From an uncultured Devosia sp. (lineage in GTDB: Bacteria; Pseudomonadota; Alphaproteobacteria; Rhizobiales; Devosiaceae), in the NCBI GenBank assembly GCA_913775215.1, contig CAJYKO010000225.1, positions 1 through 7,901 of the forward strand: a DNA stretch of 7,901 nucleotides, given 5' to 3'. The translations under genes were made by a program, and so were the position numbers. The notes under the pieces were generated by a model, which saw only the letters and a program-made list of their open reading frames with translations, had not been told where the DNA came from and did not search any database. Of the stretch, positions 6,299-7,901 are shown piece by piece (the stretch's first letter is position 1; the number at the start of each line of letters is the position of its first letter).

Positions 6299-7300
6299 TT
6301 ACTTGAAGAGATCGACGCCAAGGCCCTGGCAGACATATTCGGTCGTATAGGCCTTGCTCACGTCGATACCGGCTTCGAAGACGCCGACCTTGACCATCGA
6401 GTCGTAGAAGTCTTTCCAGCCGGCGTCTGTCATGCAGCCGATGCCCTTGGTTTCGGCATCACCCGATACGACGATCCCGTATTCCTTCATCTTCTCGATG
6501 CCATAGGCGATCTGATCATCGGTCATTTCCGGATTGTCGGCCTTGATCAGGTCGTTGGCAGCTTTGTTGTCGCCATAAAGATAGTTCGACCAGCCGACGA
6601 TCGTCGCTTCCACGAAACGCTTGGCAATATCGGGGTGCTCATCGACCCAGGGCTTCATTGCTTCGATCGTGGTCGAATAGGGGTGGTAGCCCTGATCGGC
6701 GAGGAGCCACACATCTGGCGTGAACCCGGCTTCGCGTTCGATCGCAAGCGGCTCCGAGGTCAGGTAGCCCTGCTGGATTGCCATGTCGTCAGCGAGGAAG
6801 GAAGCCGGATTGAACTGGTAGGGCTCGTATTTCTCTTCAGCGAATTCCGGCCATTCGGTCTTCATCCATGTGAAGTATGACGTGAAGCCGTCAGCGCTGA
6901 GAATGTACTTCGAGGCGCCGGCAAGTTCTGGAAAGCTCGCGAACTTGCCCGGATGCGACATCAGGATTTGCGGATCCTTCTGGAAGATCGCGGCCAGGGT
7001 AATGGTTGGAATGCCTTCCTTGACCGCGTTGATCGCGCCGGTCGCGCCGCCCATGTAAAACTGGACCTGACCGGATACCAGCATCGGCCGGCCCGGAGAC
7101 TGCGGCCCGCCCTGCATGATGGTGACGTCCAGGCCATACTTCTCATAAGTGCCGTCGGCGACAGCCTGGTAGTAGCCACCATGTTCGGCCTGGGCGAGCC
7201 AATTGGTGGCGAAGGTGACCTTGTCCAGTTCCTGGGCCGAAACCTGCGTGGCGGCAATGGCCATGGCGGCCAGAATGGTCGTCTTGAGTGTTGCGTGCAT
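6299..7300 (-). CDS. ABC transporter substrate-binding protein, NMT1/THI5-like
   Basis: The periplasmic ligand receptor has 333 residues. The frame extends upstream to 7402, but ATG at 7300 is chosen because it begins a proper signal peptide (MHATLKTTILAAMAIAATQVSA, cleavage after Ala22) and has AAGGGA at 7315-7310 upstream. The mature start KVTFATNWLAQAEHGGYYQA (27-46) and GTYEKYGLDVTIMQGGP (50-66) are the classic NMT1/THI5 opening. Further family signs are SGQVQFYMGG (76-85), AAIFQKDPQILMSHP (103-117) and GYLTSEPLAIEREAG (178-192). Relatives bind thiamine pyrimidine precursors, riboflavin, nitrate, sulfonates or other small molecules. With a cytosine-deaminase-like hydrolase three cistrons later, a nitrogen heterocycle is plausible. 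It is the first gene of the operon, facing away from the RidA-like gene. Confidence 0.93.
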   Translation of the reverse strand: MHATLKTTILAAMAIAATQVSAQELDKVTFATNWLAQAEHGGYYQAVADGTYEKYGLDVTIMQGGPQSPGRPMLVSGQVQFYMGGATGAINAVKEGIPTITLAAIFQKDPQILMSHPGKFASFPELAGASKYILSADGFTSYFTWMKTEWPEFAEEKYEPYQFNPASFLADDMAIQQGYLTSEPLAIEREAGFTPDVWLLADQGYHPYSTTIEAMKPWVDEHPDIAKRFVEATIVGWSNYLYGDNKAANDLIKADNPEMTDDQIAYGIEKMKEYGIVVSGDAETKGIGCMTDAGWKDFYDSMVKVGVFEAGIDVSKAYTTEYVCQGLGVDLFK

Positions 7301-7315
7301 CTGCTGCGTTCCCTT

Positions 7316-7334
7316 GCTCCGATCGTTGCGGAGC
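7316..7334 (-). promoter_or_regulatory. Leader hairpin next to the binding-protein ribosome site
   Basis: GCTCCG (7316-7321) and CGGAGC (7329-7334) form a perfect 6-bp stem with a 7-base loop. In the minus-strand mRNA it ends immediately before the AAGGGA ribosome site (7315-7310), so it could affect access to it. It matches no riboswitch consensus that I can recognise. Confidence 0.35.
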
Positions 7335-7377
7335 TGATTGATTGGGCGATCTCCTTCACCCTGCCCCCACCCTTCCG

Positions 7378-7421
7378 CACTTGACTGCAGATGAAAACCC
7401 AAAAAATAGGCAGTCCAAGTG
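7378..7421 (-). promoter_or_regulatory. Inverted repeat in the divergent region / operon leader
   Basis: CACTTGACTGC (7378-7388) and GCAGTCCAAGTG (7410-7421) are complementary over 11 bp with one bulged base, around a 21-base A/T-rich centre. If the operon is transcribed from the element near 7465, this would be a leader hairpin. Alternatively it is a two-half-site protein-binding region, with half-site centres about 33 bp (three helical turns) apart. I see no TPP-riboswitch core around it. Confidence 0.4.
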
Positions 7422-7436
7422 AATGCCTGCTATGCG

Positions 7437-7465
7437 TGCAATTTATGTCTGAAAGGGCTGGTCAA
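7437..7465 (-). promoter_or_regulatory. Candidate promoter for the importer-catabolic operon
   Basis: TTGACC (7465-7460, minus strand) is a good -35 match. With 17-base spacing the -10 position reads ATTGCA, which is weak; TAAATT lies at shorter spacing. The -35 box falls inside the right half of the palindrome at 7460-7475. The predicted transcript start is near 7430, giving a leader of about 130 bases. The position is plausible but the -10 is poor. Confidence 0.35.
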
Positions 7466-7475
7466 GCGCTTTACC
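7460..7475. promoter_or_regulatory. LacI-family-type operator palindrome
   Basis: GGTCAAGCGCTTTACC is a 16-bp palindrome with a single mismatched pair. Its central AAGCGCTT, with CpG at the dyad, is typical of LacI/GalR-family operators. It lies 37 bases before the RidA-like ATG and overlaps the -35-like TTGACC of the divergent operon, so one bound repressor could control both directions. No LacI-family gene is in the window, so the regulator must be encoded elsewhere. The palindrome is seen directly; the regulator family is inferred. Confidence 0.6.
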
Positions 7476-7512
7476 TTTGGCTTAGCATTCGCCTCGCAAG
7501 CTTTGGATAACC

Positions 7513-7901
7513 ATGACCACCGTCCTAGACCCGACTGATATCCATCCCCCTTTCGCGCCCTACAGCCACGGCATCGTCGTCCCGCCCGGCCAGCGTCTCG
7601 TCTTCTGCTCCGGACAGCTGGGCATCTCCGCCGATAAGACAATCCCGCCCGATTGCGCAGGTCAAACCAAGCTCTGCTTTGAAAACATCGCCGCCATCTT
7701 GCGCGATGCCGGCCTCGGCCTGGAACACATCATCCGCATCAATGCCTATGTCACCGGGCGCGAGCATCTCCCCGACTATATGGGTGTCCGCAACGCGCTC
7801 TTTGCCGCGCCCTATCCCGCCTCGACGCTGATGATCGTCTCCGGCTTCGCCCGGCCCGAATTCGTCGTCGAGATCGAAGTCATCGCCGCTGGTCCAGTCT
7901 A
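7513..7901 (+). CDS. RidA/YjgF/YER057c/UK114-family protein lacking the catalytic Arg
   Basis: ATG at 7513 opens 129 codons, and the window ends with TA, probably the first two bases of the stop, since the protein already ends in the usual EIEVIAAG style. Family marks are APYSHGIVV (15-23), FCSGQLGI (31-38), the helix TKLCFENIAAILRDAGL (52-68), IIRINAYVT (73-81) and VVEIEVIAA (118-126). In E. coli RidA the imine-hydrolysing Arg105 sits in PARS; the aligned segment here is YPASTLMIV (101-109), with Ser104 in its place. It is therefore probably not a canonical enamine/imine deaminase, but one of the Rid subfamilies of unknown activity. The ribosome site is weak (TGGA at 7504-7507). It is divergent from the importer operon and shares its control region, suggesting a role in the same pathway. 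Confidence 0.85.
   Translation, partial: MTTVLDPTDIHPPFAPYSHGIVVPPGQRLVFCSGQLGISADKTIPPDCAGQTKLCFENIAAILRDAGLGLEHIIRINAYVTGREHLPDYMGVRNALFAAPYPASTLMIVSGFARPEFVVEIEVIAAGPV

Noticed and set aside
7301..7402. 34-residue extension of the binding protein
   Set aside because: It would place charged sequence before a clear signal peptide; ATG at 7300 has a ribosome site and a normal secretion signal.
7301..7430. TPP riboswitch, expected if the importer were a thiamine-precursor system
   Set aside because: I could not find the conserved CUGAGA and downstream core elements in the leader.
7430..7767. Minus-strand frames opposite the RidA-like gene
   Set aside because: The plus-strand reading carries clear RidA-family motifs, so these are shadows.

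Overview
The window looks like part of a chromosome or large replicon of a high-GC alphaproteobacterium, most likely in Hyphomicrobiales (Devosia-like or a related soil genus). The basis is the codon bias (G or C at most third positions), the protein style, and an intergenic palindrome of the CCTCATGGTGAGG...CCTCGAACCA type that I recall being common in that order. This placement is inference from reading, not from a search.

Layout. Nearly everything is on the minus strand and reads right to left as one tightly packed operon. The order is an NMT1/THI5-like periplasmic binding protein (7300-6299), an ABC ATPase (6235-5402), an ABC permease (5405-4536), a repeat-bearing intercistronic stretch that is open as an 80-codon ORF (4534-4292), a cytosine-deaminase-like amidohydrolase (4295-2982), a GlcD-type FAD-linked oxidase (2985-1585) and a flavodoxin-fold NAD(P)H oxidoreductase (1585-995). 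After 111 bases comes a BMP-family periplasmic binding protein (883 to beyond the left edge). A RidA/YjgF-like gene runs divergently on the plus strand (7513 to the right edge). Three junctions overlap by 1 to 4 bases, and the small ORF would add two more coupled junctions.

How the genes may work together. The binding protein, ATPase and permease form one complete importer of the nitrate/sulfonate/thiamine-precursor type. The next three genes encode a hydrolytic deaminase or ring amidase, a flavin oxidase and an NAD(P)H-dependent quinone/FMN reductase. The simplest reading is uptake and stepwise breakdown of a small nitrogen heterocycle, perhaps pyrimidine-like. The RidA-like protein would handle a reactive intermediate, and the BMP protein would begin a second importer, since BMP proteins commonly bind nucleosides or purines. 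The substrate cannot be read from sequence. Residues at two expected base-contact positions of the deaminase differ from E. coli CodA, so cytosine itself is doubtful.

Regulation. The 212-base divergent region between the importer operon and the RidA-like gene holds a near-perfect 16-bp palindrome with an AAGCGCTT core, typical of LacI-family operators. It overlaps a TTGACC -35-like element facing the operon. Two hairpins lie in the operon leader, and an 8-bp GC stem-loop follows the binding-protein gene, probably as an mRNA stabiliser. I saw no tRNA, rRNA, CRISPR array, insertion sequence or phage feature.
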